A program made the translations under genes and the position numbers. A stretch of 64,000 bases of DNA from Albula goreensis (lineage: Eukaryota > Chordata > Actinopteri > Albuliformes > Albulidae), in contig CM040741.1 in NCBI GenBank assembly GCA_022829145.1, positions 55,982,180 through 56,046,179 on the forward strand. The letters run 5' to 3'. A model generated the notes under the pieces. It did no database searches, was not told the DNA's origin, and was given only the letters and a program-made list of their open reading frames with translations. Shown piece by piece: positions 39,526-64,000 of the stretch. Within the stretch, counting starts at the first letter, position 1, and the number at the start of each line of letters is the position of its first letter.

Positions 39526-42500
39526 AGGAACACAATTGCATTCCATGTATGCTAGGACCATCCCACTCACATTTCAGATGGCCATGAACATTCTGCTGAC
39601 ACAAGGTCACAGTCACACTAATGCAGAAATTCCATAATGACAACCATGCTCCTCAGCACTGGCCTTTGACCCTTAACCCTTCAACTGTCGTTTCAGTTCC
39701 TCAATAGTTTGTTGTTACAAATGGATAATAATATTTTCACTCTTCTGAAATCTAGTTTTCCCATTCTACACTATCCACTTTTCCTCTATCCTCCAAATCT
39801 AAACCTCTCCCTTTCCATCCTGCACTATATACCTTTTGCTTTCCATTCTCCATCTCCTCCTACTCCCTCCAGCTCTTCCCCTCCATCCTACACCTCTCCT
39901 CCCCTGGCCATCCTCCAACTCTCACCACATGTGTCAAATTATCTAGTGACGTGATGCTGAAAACTCATTTCCAGCAGAGACTTCTGGATTACTGGGGATT
40001 TTGCTCTTCCCCTAACCTGAGGTATGCCTGGGAAGCAGCCCTGCAGCTCTCCCCCCTTTTGGTTGATGGGGGCGCTTAAGGCAAAATGAAGCCACCACCT
40101 TCGTGGCCTTGTCTGACTAACAATGCTCCTCAGATGTGAATTTTTTCAATCTTTTTTTTTTTTTTCCTCACACATAAGCCTAACAAGGAGGGAGGTTGGA
40201 ATGGTTAAAAAAAAAAAAATTCAGTCTTGCGCACAACCACTGACCACAGCTCATCCTGACTGATGTCCTTGACTCCACAGATTCCCCAATAACAGGGTTC
40301 ACCCCTTGACAAAATTGAACAATTTCCTTTGCATGGACCAATGCTTAAGAAGGGCCATTAGCATAGTATTCAGCATTAGAATTGAGAATCTCTTTTAACT
40401 TCACAATCCTTCCCACAGTGCCTATTCCAGGATGTTGCACAAAAACAAAGACAGAATTTAGGCCATGGTATAAACAAACATGTCAAGATGTAAGCCATAT
40501 TCAGTTTACAATCACTTCTTTGGCTCTTGCCTTTGTGCATGCAGACTCCACCCGCACAGAACACAGTGAACACAACAGCGGCAGCCACCCCATATCAACT
40601 TCACTACACTTGCCGTGTTTGTCACCAGCTTGTAATTACATTTAAAACAGAGAACAAATGTTTGGCCACTGCTTTGCTTTCATAAGTAACTCCTCAAGAC
40701 ACCAAGTTCTGCTCTGTAAGGGGGCGAAGAGAGGTCAGAGGAAGATAATACCTAAAGCTATAATGCGACCACACAAAAAGAAATTACATGAAATTTATGT
40801 GGAAAAAAATGTAAGGCTTACACACTGTTTTTGCTCCTAAAATTCTGACAGAATGCAAATGTTTCAAAGAAAGAGGCTGCTAATCAGACAGGGTTCCCTG
40901 AAACACAACAATTGCATAAGAAATGACAACAGTGCAAAAAGACTGATTTGTCATAATTTCTCTGTGATAAATGTATTGCCAGAGTAATGTTTATAGGTTT
41001 AGCTAAATTATGAAAAACAAATACAGCGAACAGAGACATTCCAGAATGGTTCAAAAACCAGACACAAATGACACTCAGTGAAACAGGGATCAGGGTCTCT
41101 TTTTATAGATACAAAATTAGTAAGAAACACATTCTGCTAAACCCAGGACAGCCAGTGGCTTTGAAAGTATTCCCACTGCCCAGGTTAACACCAGATTAAC
41201 AGACTGAACTCTGGCTAACTCTTCAATCACGTCCAGTCATGCTATGTTCACTTCACTTCACAGCTCCGAAGAAAAGGTCGTAAGGATTTAAATTATGAAA
41301 TCCTTAATGCACACCTTTTCCCTTCTTTTTCATCATCCTGGTCACTTTAAAAACCCTGCTCAAAAACATAAAATGCAAACATGAATTTGTATATTGCAGA
41401 CTTTGTCTGGGATTCATGTATTTGTCCTTTTAGGTACAACTGAAAAAGAGTGTTATGTACTCTGTCAATGAGAGCAGTTTGGTAACTTTGGTAATTTTAT
41501 GACTACTGAGCTTGCCCAACTGTGTCAGCGAAGATAAAAATGAACTCTTGCATTTAACTGTAAGCCAATGTTAAGGACGAATGTTGACTAAATCTCAGCC
41601 TGTGTCCCTTGTCCTGTCGCATTTTAATTGTATTTTTTTACTATGGGTAGGTAAATAAACAGCAGCTATAGCCAAATCAACCATAGATCTATTTTTTGAG
41701 CTGCTAATCTAATGCTATCATTACATGAGAACAAAATGCTATGCAATCAAAGCTCCACAGCCTATGCTGACTAGAGCCAAGCATCAATCAAATGGACTCT
41801 CTGTCATCATTTTAATTTTCCAGGGTGGATTACAGTTATTTGTGACAAGAACAACTTGGGCAAAATGGTATGTCAGTTTCACCTTAATGTTTAATGTCTT
41901 CAGGTGAATACCCATTTGGCACAGGACAGTTAGTAAGTGAGCACTGCTGCTTGTGAAGAGGATCTAACATCCATTTGGGCTTCATTACTGTCCATGAACC
42001 AATATTTAATTTGAATAAAGGAAAAAAAAAGGTTGAACATTTACAGGATGGTTTCCGAACTGCAAACTTGCTGTGATATTTCCTTAAACACTATTAGTGT
42101 TAAATAACTACAGAGGAAAAAGTCGACCTCCACTTTCTCAACAACACAATGACATTTTCAAATTAATGCATATTTAGAAGTCCTCCTTTGTTTGGTCCCA
42201 ACACAATGCACTGTAGGTTCAAGGCCTGTTATTAGCAAGAGAATCAATTACCATCTCAATGCCTGTGTTGAATAGCCTCACCTACCCCCCGCTCTCAAAC
42301 ACCTTTTGATAGTGGTTACCCCAGTGTTAAAGCAGTGCACCTCCCATGGATAGCCAAAAGCGCATCCCTACCAAAGGGAACAAACCTCCAGGCATTCCTT
42401 CTCAAAATGTCTGAGCTTGTAACTCAGTCCCTGACATGGGTTTCCTGGGTGTTATCCAAATAATGAGGCCTAAATATAGACATTTATCAAGAAGATCTCC

Positions 42501-43536
42501 AAAGAGACAGATACATGCATTTGTTCTGTTATTCGTAAGAAATGTATTTGTCTCATTCTGGGAAAAACAAGTCTATGAAGTGGAGTTAGTGTGGAAAGTT
42601 AATTGGTACAGTCCCATCCCCCTACTCCAGATACCAAATGGCTGAACCCTGCACTCCAAACTGAAAACAGGAAATCTCAACATCTGTCACCCCCCATAGA
42701 GAGATAAATGGATTAGCAAGACCGACAAAGGCTAGAGATCACTTTCAAATATGCATCTGATTAACACGTCCACTGGTTTTGGCCTATACCATTCCACAGT
42801 GGCTCCCAATGGAGATCTATCTCTGAGGTTCCATGTGACTTTCATGAAACCAGCTGAAAAAAGGTGTTTAACTGTATTGATTAATACTGTACAAACAGTC
42901 CATCTGCATATATAGCTCATGAATGGGAGCATACTGAAGGGGGCTTGCGCACACAAGCACAATATTGCAGCCTTTCAGCTTTGAACAAAACCCTTTAGCT
43001 ATAAATAATAGACAGGAAAACGCCCTCTTGCCTCCAGAGTCTATGGACCCTTTTCAGAGTGATGCTAACTGAAGCTTTTCAAACGACCCCGGGTCAGATG
43101 TTAACAACCTGAGTTTATCCTGCTCTAAAAACAATTGCAGTGCTTGTTGAACCGAATCCTAATGTTTCCTGGATACCAAATGCGCCCTGTATTAGTCATG
43201 TACGGAAGAAACGGACCCTATGCAAACATCAATGTGAGCGTTTGCCTCGCTGGTAATGAAAAGTTGGCGCAAATCCCCATACTTACAAAAACAATGTAAT
43301 TGGGATCCAGCCTTGTAATGACCAGTTTACTAGGGACAAAAAGTACTGTAATGTACTGTTCTTTCGTTTTTCTTTTAGGAAATTCATATTTTACAATACA
43401 AATTCAAAACGTGTAACAAGCATGTATCCCATTATTTAATTCCACTGCTTACTATATGCAATTTCAAAATCACTTAGGCGACTATTTGACTAACTTGGAA
43501 AAACAACGTAATGCGCGCAAAACAATGCAGACTTAC

Positions 43537-43630
43537 CTGCGCATCTCAAAGTTGGGACCAATGATACCACCAGCATCAAAGTTTTGAAGAAACTGATTGA
43601 AATACCGAACTTTATCCTTGATTTCAACAT
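43537..43630 (-). CDS. ROR2: Probable ROR2 coding exon 1 (start Met and signal peptide), partial gene
   Basis: The minus-strand exon encodes 31 residues: MLKSRIKFGISISFFK, then the hydrophobic stretch TLMLVVSLVP, then TLRCA. It ends one base into the next codon at the consensus donor GTAAGT (43531-43536). The ATG at 43628-43630 is the first in frame after a TGA at 43724-43726 and has G at -3. This fits a signal-peptide exon of a secreted or single-pass membrane protein. The call of ROR2, a Wnt5a-binding receptor tyrosine kinase, rests on position: in human 9q22 ROR2 is the same-strand neighbour downstream of SPTLC1, and its first coding exon is also a short signal-peptide exon. Signal peptides diverge too fast to confirm identity. 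No Ig, Frizzled, kringle or kinase exon lies in the window. Confidence 0.6.
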
Positions 43631-44060
43631 CGCTCCAAAGTCGAAGGCTCCCTTCGCACGATTGAACAGAATGTTAACTAGTCTATGGAAATCGCATCCG
43701 AATAAAAAAAATCCAGAAGTCACTCACTTAGCCAGTTAGCCGTTTTGTAAAACAGAGTCCCTTGTACGTTGTACAATAATTTTTGAATAATAGAGCATTC
43801 AAAATTTGTCGTAATTTCAGGTATGTGGTAAATGAAACTCTCGTTTATATTTTGTTTGCAAAATAACGGCGCATTTCATCCCGTTAAATCAGGGGGAGAC
43901 CATACACAGTCGGTACCCCTACCCAGCGTTTCGTGCAGTATCTACTTTAAAAAAAGTGATCCAAGAAACTGTCCCACCACCCATGACGTAGAACAGAACT
44001 CTCCCAGGGGAGGGCAGCGCGTTTAGAAAGTTGTGTGTGGTGTGGCGTACACGCCACCTA
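43631..44060 (-). promoter_or_regulatory. Inferred ROR2 5' UTR and proximal promoter
   Basis: The sequence upstream of the exon 1 ATG is richer in CpG than its surroundings. It contains a CRE half-site (TGACGT at 43984-43989), a short GC-rich stretch (about 44003-44021) and a near-perfect inverted repeat at 44042-44057. The transcription start cannot be fixed from sequence. Confidence 0.35.
44042..44057. repeat. Perfect 7-bp inverted repeat (GTGGCGT-AC-ACGCCAC)
   Basis: Two perfect 7-bp arms are separated by two bases. The element lies about 410 bp upstream of the inferred ROR2 ATG in CpG-bearing promoter sequence. It could be a dimeric factor site. Confidence 0.6.
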
Positions 44061-44695
44061 CGGGCGAGAACTCAAGCTACATAGGCAACACATATTCATC
44101 GCATACCATCAATACAACACAAATCCCAATTCTTCTCCAAGTGGATCAGTTTTATGATTTTTTTGTTCCGAATTACTCAGTCATTCCTGACCTTTAGGTG
44201 TTAATTTATATGTTATAAAATCACGTGTCTTAGCTGGCTCTGTGGATGATGTTGACGGTGGAAAGTTCAGGAACTCAGTCTGTGGTGTGTTCATACCACG
44301 AACTCAACTCTTCGCAAACCACTGAAATGGATGATGCATTCGATTGAAAATTTTTCAAGAGAAATATGCTTTGCTGTATTATATCCAAGCAATAAAAGTA
44401 AAATATATATATATGGGAAATTATTTAAAAAAAAACAGTATTACAAAAAGGTCGGACAAATTAAGGCACAGAAGTGGCAAGAATAGGAGGAAGATAAGGG
44501 GAAAACGGGTGAGGGGAACAAAAACAAGAGAATTACATGTAGGTCACGATTCAACGGTGGTTATAAATGAATAACACGAATACGATATAAGCGAGAGGAT
44601 ACGACTGGACCTTTGTGGTTCCAAACTCTGGATGCGACCCTCGAAAACAAACACAATTATTTCTTAAATGCAATGTTATAAGTAGTTGTGTTTAC

Positions 44696-44750
44696 TGTAA
44701 GTCCCTTTGGCTGATAAACTGTCTGCTAAATGATATGTTCAATGAAATGA
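44696..44750 (+). mobile_element. Relic of an L2-type LINE / V-SINE 3' tail
   Basis: The stretch resembles the very common fish repeat tail that reads roughly GTAAGTCGCTTTGG...GTCTGCTAAATGA; here TGTAAGTCCCTTTGG and TGTCTGCTAAATGA are recognisable. Only the tail was recognised. The family assignment is from memory of the motif. Confidence 0.4.
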
Positions 44751-45818
44751 AGTCATCCAGTCAGCATGATGTTAAGTGTGGGTGAGGAGCAACTACTGCA
44801 TAAATTTGGAAATATTGCAGAGGCGCAAAAATATGTTACCAATATAAGAACAACTTTTTTGACATGGAGATGAAATTATTTACTTTCAGTGATAGTTGAA
44901 TCGTTAGTTATAAACTTAAGTTTCATATTTCTTTTACAAACGTAAATTTAAATAATTGAAACTATGCATTTACAATTTAAAATAACTAAATGTAATTATT
45001 TTCACCAGTTGCGACAGTCAACATTTTCTTTGAAAAATCCTGCACTATAGAATACAGTTGCGGTGCGTGCAACACGATGTGCACTTGGTCCGGAATGTCA
45101 GCTACTTCTGAACTTTGTTCAAAGCAAAATGCAGGTATATGGCCAACGAATGCTTTTTTTTCCCGTACAATCAGATACACATCACACTTATTTCCCCCTT
45201 TTATTGGATTAATGTTATCTTAAACCAGCAGTACAGTCAGCAGCAACAAAAAGGCACATTATTAACTGCATATCGAGAAATGTTGAGGAAAAATGGCAAA
45301 CACCGTTCTATACAAAACACATCTTTGAAAAAGCTATTTATAATGAAGTTTCACAAAGACAGTATCCAAACAGGCAATTGAGATGGATGTGTACTATAAT
45401 AAATGTTAGTGCAAGTATACTATGTCGTCTATTAAAGCTCACATATTTTGTAGTAATAAAAATACATTTAATTACATTTCAAGAGTTGATGTCAATTTGA
45501 AAGTGCATGTAAACACGTAACATTCATTATAGCAACAAATATATTATGGTATCTTGAAATAAACAGTTGAAATTGTTCTAAAAATAATGGTAATTTATGA
45601 AACATTGACACAGCGTTCACTTAAAATGTTGTGTAGCGTAAATTCAGATTATTTGCAGAGTGACAAATAAGAGAGATCAACATGATAGTATAATCAATGC
45701 TTGAAAAAAATCTCCCTCAATGGTAACGTAGTAGTTCTGTTAATGAAAGTTGACAAGATTAATTTTCAAGTACAATGAAGAATGGAAAGGATAATGACAA
45801 TACAAATACCTTAAATAT

Positions 45819-45824
45819 TTTAAT
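45819..45824 (-). terminator. Possible SPTLC1 polyadenylation hexamer (ATTAAA)
   Basis: On the minus strand ATTAAA occurs about 740 nt past the SPTLC1 stop. The first canonical AATAAA in that direction is further on, at 45200-45205. Either could end the 3' UTR; the sequence alone does not decide. Confidence 0.2.
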
Positions 45825-46561
45825 CATAATTATTAAAACTGTTCCCTTGAATGAGCAATAGGTTTTATCTGACAAAATGAATACAGTGTATGCAGTTCAG
45901 TGCAAGAATGCATTGAAATCACTCTTTTAAAGAGAAAATCTGAACTTTGGTCAAAAGAAGAGGAAAAAGGTAACACACACAAGCAATTTGGTTCCTGTAG
46001 TAAATGTGAAAAAATAACTTAGCGAAGATAGTCAAATTCAACAATATATTTATAAAAGTCATTCTGTGTAAAAACAAATCTTCTTAAATCTGCATTGTTT
46101 TTTAACATATAATTGAGGTGATGTGTGATTTTGCACCCATCATTCAAGGCAGACCGTAAGTGAACCTATCATAAAGTGAATTAATTACAGTGGATCACAC
46201 CTAATCAAACCTTATGTCGAGCTTAAATTTAAACATTAAATATATGTAAATGTGGGTTAGCAAACAAAAACCCCATCAGTATTCTTTTTTTATCAGCTGT
46301 GGCTAAACACTGGAATCAGTTACCAGAAAAAAACTGCGACACTGATGTTCCATTGTTAAGGTCTATATTGCTGTAGGTCTTTGAACATCTTGGTGAAGAG
46401 TCCAACATTCAAGTTTCTATTTGCTTAGGGGTGATGGAGAGATGCACAATGCACAGACAGTCACACAGTCACCCTCGGTGATGGGTGGTCAGGTCCACCT
46501 GGGGCATCCTGCCATGGGCTTTGTGAATGGAGTGTTGTGGGTCCTGCTCCCCTCGGGGGAA

Positions 46562-59116
<12,555 letters not shown>

Positions 59117-59119
<3 letters not shown>

Positions 59120-59158
59120 CTTGGTTAGGTGGCCACGTGGTCATTCAACATAACGTCA
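59117..59158 (-). promoter_or_regulatory. SPTLC1 proximal promoter: TISU/YY1 start context, E-box and CRE-like site
   Basis: On the minus strand the start codon reads CAAGATGGCG, matching the core of the YY1/TISU element used by genes with very short 5' UTRs. A palindromic CACGTG E-box lies at 59134-59139, and TGACGTTA (CRE-like) at 59151-59158. These sites lie within 40 bp upstream of the ATG. No TATA box was noted at a usual spacing. Function is inferred from the motifs only. Confidence 0.5.
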
Positions 59159-59199
59159 TCCCTGTTGAATAAAAATACACAGCGCATGCTCTACTCTCC

Positions 59200-62100
59200 G
59201 GGATCCCAGCAAGGTACTGTCAATGCACCGAAGACCTCACATTTTTTTCATTTGCCAGGATTGTCAATGTTTGTCGTTGTCAAAGATTTGCATGCACAGA
59301 ATGTGGAGAAAATCAAGTCTTTAAGACAATATTTATTTTTCTCAGAGTTATAACCCTGTAATTTTAGGTGTTTGAGAATTTTTACATGAGAGTCAACTGA
59401 AGATGTGATTTTAATTATATTAGGGAGATATTAAAAACATAGGAACTTAGCAATAATGAGCATGACCAAAATTCAAATCACAAAAAGGAAAGGAGTTGAT
59501 AAATCCACAACTATAACATTTCCAGGGTTATATAAAGAAGAAGAACCTGCCAAACAGTGACCTATTTGTATTAAACCAATTTGCCTTCACAAACTTCGAG
59601 GAGAGCGCTATCACTTGTCAGTCGGGAAGTTTTGCATAAAGTCGCAGGGCGTGGAAAGACCAGGAGTCTCTTGTCTGAAATCTTGCAAAAATCTTTGGTA
59701 TCTGAATATGTATCTTTGGAAATTGGAGACTTTGACTATCAACATGTAAATTTTGGACACAATATAAGATATTCTCTTTACATGGCTGAAATAGCCAGAA
59801 AGTTATTCTTTCACAAAATTCTACTTATCCTAAAAAGCATCGTAATAGCATTGTTAGCATAGCCCCCAATTGCCTATTTCCTAACCATATTCACAATTGA
59901 TGATGGGTGTTACAAACAAATGCTCACATTTTGACCCACTAAAACCTAATGTGAGTAAAAGAGACTGGGAGCTCCAGCTTTTTTGCCTGATCATTCTGAC
60001 TTTCAGTAGACAGAGACTTCAACAAAATCTCAGATTTCAGTAAACTGTAAAATACTGTTTGTGAGAATAGATCAGACTTAACCTCCAACACGTACATCAA
60101 ACGTCCCTTCATTACATTACATTATGACAAAGATTAATGCAAGAAAGACTAGGAAAAATAAAAATAAAAAACAGTAATCAGCTCTGAATTAGTAAATCCT
60201 TTAGAAATGACTTTGTTTCCCATAGGCCTAATATACTACCCCTTTTTTCCAAAGGAAATTATTGAACATTACTTTGAACTAGTCTCTGATGGAGTCATTA
60301 TGAAGTAATTTTACTGTACCCCTGGTTTTGGAAAATACTGATATAATGATTTATCCCACTTTCTCCTACTTTATTCTTACTTTCAGTCTTAATGTGTACA
60401 ATGTGTGCACATTTGATTAAGACCAGGATTTTTTTTTTTTGTTTGATGTCCTAAGACATTTTGAGCACACTTTAAATTAAAAACAGATATTCCTTCATGT
60501 GATTAAAAATGTCAGCAAGGAATATTTGTGAGCTTCCCTATGACTTTAAATCAACTGACAATTAAACTGTCAGAGCTGTGGTTATGAGAATGGGTTTTGC
60601 AGATTTTTGCCAGAAGTTCTAACCAATCAAGAGCACTTTTAAAAATTGACAGATTTTCCAGCTAATCAAAAAGTTTTAGGTTTATTTTAATTTGATCCAA
60701 CAGAATTTTTCATTGTAAATCTTGAAATGGTTCAAGACATACATTCATCTTGAGCATACATTATACATGTATATGGTTTAATTCTTTGTGTAAAACCTTG
60801 TGTAAGCAAACATTAGAGGTATCCTAGGCCAAAATTGTACACTGGAAACACAACCAAAGCTAATATCATGTTTTAAAATGCAGGTAGGCCACAACCAAGT
60901 TATTGAGGTTAAACTAGGACTGAAAGTGAAATTGCAAGTTAAGGGTCAGAGAAAAACAAGATGCTAATCTTGCAACATATTAGTTTCAATAGTCCAGTAG
61001 ATATTTATTCAGGCTTTTGTAAACATTAAGATTAGATGTTGATTATGCATTTATTGGATATCTCTAGCAGCAAGTTATCTTTATCCTGAGAACTGTAAGA
61101 CTTGCATAGTGAGATTCCACCTATTTCCATAATATTTCAATAAGAATAGCTGCTCAATTTACAAGCTTTATGGTTAATGCATTGAAATAAGAGAATTTAT
61201 ACACTGAAAATGTTGGGAAAGTGATATTCTTGACAATGAAATTAGGAACTATATATTTTGTAGTAAATGTATGAAGAAAATCAAATCATTCACAGTATTA
61301 ATGGTGCAATTTTGCCTGTGGCCAAAAACGTCAATTTTAAGTTATGCAGTTATTAAACATCATAGTATCATTAGATCCAGCTGTATCTCTGAAAATGTTG
61401 TATAAAGTTGGCCACTAGATGGAAGTATTGCGTCTCACATGTAGAATAATTTCACTCATATATACATATATTTATTTTGTCAATCACTTTGGTACAAATC
61501 CCCATACAAAGCACAGTGTTCTCAGAATCTTTACAACAGCAATTCCTGTTTTTCTAATACCACTATGCTAAAAATTGCTCTTGCACCGAGAGCACGGGTT
61601 TTCAGAATAGGAGACAAAAAATATACACTCAGTGCAACCTTCATGTGAAATTGCTAAGCAGTCATATTTTAATTATATATCATTAGTATAAGGTAGACTG
61701 TATTTCATATGGTGAGCAGTCAAACAAATGTATTCAATTTTTTAATGAACAACCAGCTCCCGTGTATGTGTAAGAGCAGTCAGATGTAAAACAAAACTTT
61801 CAGATGAGTTGAGGGCAACTATAATCTACAGTTGCATCTATCTTGGTCTTACCTTCAGAGAGGTATGGTGGAGGGTGTAATGTTATGCTCTCTGCAGTGC
61901 CTTCAATCTTTCAAATATTCTACAGTGAAAATTGGTAAATGGCATATGAAATGTCTTACTGTGTCATACACATACAGTGTCTCACTATATGGTAGTAAAG
62001 TATTCATTTGTTCTTATTTCAATTGAATCATAAGTTTCTCCATTGAATATTTAGTTCCCTCTCAGTTTTATAATGAATGGAGGACCACCCTCAGGGGAAG

Positions 62101-64000
62101 AAGACGAGTCCTCTGTGAGCATCTACAAGCTGCTATTATAGACATTGACGTCCAAAATAATTCTATTAAATTGAAAAGCATCCAACTGAGAATCATCTGG
62201 GAAATTATGTTTTCAGTATTAAACACTCTGGGATTACTGACTGAATGAAGCATTCAATCAAGTGCCAGTTTAAAGAAAAATGCATCTGGGAGGTAAAGTT
62301 GCAGTAAGTAATTAAGTAATTAATTTTCATATTCCTCTCCCTCTGTACTCTCAATACTGTGACATTTTGGAGCGATAAAGCACTGCTTAACTGCCGCTCT
62401 TTTGGGACGTCCTCAGCCAGAACCTCATTATTTGAGAAGAGTGAGAGGCAGATGGGTCAGAATTGACAGTTTTCATTGTAATGTGAGACAATATCATTTT
62501 TATATAACATCACATCATCATACACCCTGAAGCTCTGGTGCATTTGAGCTCATCCCAGCTTTATAATCATGTTCCTTCCACCTTGCAACCCCATATTGGA
62601 TTCTCATCAAGGAATTTTTATCCTGGTAATGGGACGTCTGCGACTGTAGGCTACATTACAGGGCAACACTTTTCCAAGCCAGGGAGAGGCCTCTGAGAAT
62701 ATGGAAGGGGATTATTTTCAATGAAAGCAATACTGGATTTTTCTGTGTCATTACAAGCTATGGTGAGGCAACAATTGGCCCTGTGTCCTCAGCAAAACAT
62801 AGGGGTTAAGCCATGTAACATTGGCAATCTTATTGGTGTCTGGTAACTACTCCTTCTCAACTGGGTACCCATGGAAACATGAGCTAAGTGTATGTCAACT
62901 TCATCATTCTCCAATAAGGATGTACCTCCCATGGCTATATGTTTTAGGTTGTGATATAGGGGAGAAATCCACAAAAAGCCTAAAAAACAATGAAATCAAA
63001 GAAAGTTAAGTACAAAGCTGCTCTATTTTTATGGCATAGAGTTACTGAAATGGGGAGTACTATTTTTCAGGTTGCCATTTTTTACCCTTGTTGTGGAATA
63101 ATTCTGGTATAAGACAAATTAATTGGGAAATTATACCTGTTAAATCCTATCAAGGCAAACTACCATAAGAATGGCACTGTGACATGCCAATAAGCTACTT
63201 GCACTGCATGTGTCCTTGTAATAAATGGAGTGTGTCCTGATTCACGGTGTAGCTACCTCCCCAGCACGTGCACCTTTCTTACATTAGGAGCATGAGGATT
63301 GAGGGTCATTTAGAATAAATGCCCGGTGGTCAGTGGCTACATAATAGGGCCGTTTTGTATGCTGTGTGACCAGATGTCTCTCAGGGGCACCAGGATACCA
63401 AGAATACTAAATTTTGATGAGACTTTAGGTTTGCAACAATTAACTAATATTCAATTTTCATGTCTGATTTTTATCAATATACACCTATATTCTTTATTCT
63501 ATGTTTATACGCTTTATCTTAAAATCCCAGCACAATTCTTCAGCATAATGTCACTGTCTGAGTCTCTGTTGACTGCTGTCACAGACAAACACTTTCCCTC
63601 TTTTTTCACCAATACATTATTTACTTGTTTGGCAAACATTTTCTCCCAGTAGATCTTACATAACATGCATTTTACAGTGCTACCCCCTTTACATAACTGG
63701 CAGTTTACTCAAGTAATTCAGGGTGAGTGCTTTGCTCACTGGTTTCAAAGCAGTGCCCCACCTTGGAATGTGATCAGCCAACTGAATTAAATCATGCTGC
63801 CATTCCAACAGTGTCAGAGTGGGAAGAGCTAACCAGGTGGTCCAGTTAGGACTTTTATCTGTTCAATATTACATGTTTATTCTGAAGCCTCAATGAAAAT
63901 TCCATCATAAATTATCTGCATTGAGGTAAAGAAATAAAACCATGGCTACTTTTTCTGCAATTAGTTTCACTTAAAAGTCCCACAAATCCTTGGTCAACAC
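59200..64000. other. Upstream flank of SPTLC1, no gene recognised
   Basis: AT-rich sequence of about 4.8 kb. The open frames here are short and lack protein-like composition or splice context. Parts of 62340-62770 have a more even base composition and could be conserved non-coding DNA, which cannot be judged from one genome. Confidence 0.5.

Larger units (their letters stand above)
44061..46561. other. Intergenic region between inferred ROR2 and SPTLC1, including the SPTLC1 3' UTR
   Basis: This is about 2.5 kb of AT-rich sequence. It should include the SPTLC1 3' UTR (below 46562) and distal ROR2 promoter sequence. A repeat relic is present at 44696-44750. I see no coding exon. Confidence 0.6.

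Noticed and set aside
43631..43723. Longer N-terminus for the ROR2 exon starting at 43723
   Set aside because: That start is GTG. The first in-frame ATG is at 43630, and only it places the hydrophobic core properly for a signal peptide.
59581..59862. 93-codon plus-strand frame upstream of SPTLC1 as a divergent gene
   Set aside because: The frame starts at a non-ATG codon, has no family resemblance and no splice signals in a convincing place.

Overview
This window is nuclear DNA from a vertebrate, most likely a ray-finned (teleost-type) fish. It holds widely spaced coding exons with GT-AG introns, long (CA)n and (TA)n microsatellites, pogo/Tigger-like MITEs and a relic that looks like the fish L2/V-SINE tail. 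There is no bacterial-style coding density, and nearly all open frames outside the exons below look accidental.

The one gene recognised with near certainty is SPTLC1, the long-chain-base subunit 1 of serine palmitoyltransferase, on the minus strand (46562-59119). All 15 coding exons can be placed with GT-AG junctions that keep phase. They encode 472 residues, against 473 in human. The start codon sits in a TISU/YY1-type motif, with a CACGTG E-box and a CRE-like site just upstream. Intron 11 carries two separate pogo/Tigger-like MITEs with TA target duplications.

Downstream of SPTLC1 and on the same strand, a short exon at 43537-43630 encodes an initiator Met plus a signal-peptide-like segment and ends at a strong GTAAGT donor. 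In human 9q22, ROR2 lies next to SPTLC1 in the same order and orientation, so I read this as ROR2 coding exon 1. Positions 1-43530 would then be part of its first intron, and the rest of the receptor lies outside the window.

The most interesting signal is inside that intron, on the opposite (plus) strand. An ATG-initiated exon at 18995-19161 ends in a GTGAGT donor. An exon at 33137-33236 has a good acceptor and continues in matching phase to a stop. Joined, they give an 88-residue coiled-coil protein that I do not recognise. A possible alternative last exon lies at 33409-33433, and a CpG cluster lies just upstream of the first exon. This would be an undescribed gene nested antisense in the ROR2 intron.

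The remaining sequence is intronic or intergenic: microsatellites, homopolymers, G-quadruplex-capable tracts, small inverted repeats and a 25-bp palindromic minisatellite. About 4.8 kb upstream of SPTLC1 (59200-64000) shows no gene that I can support.
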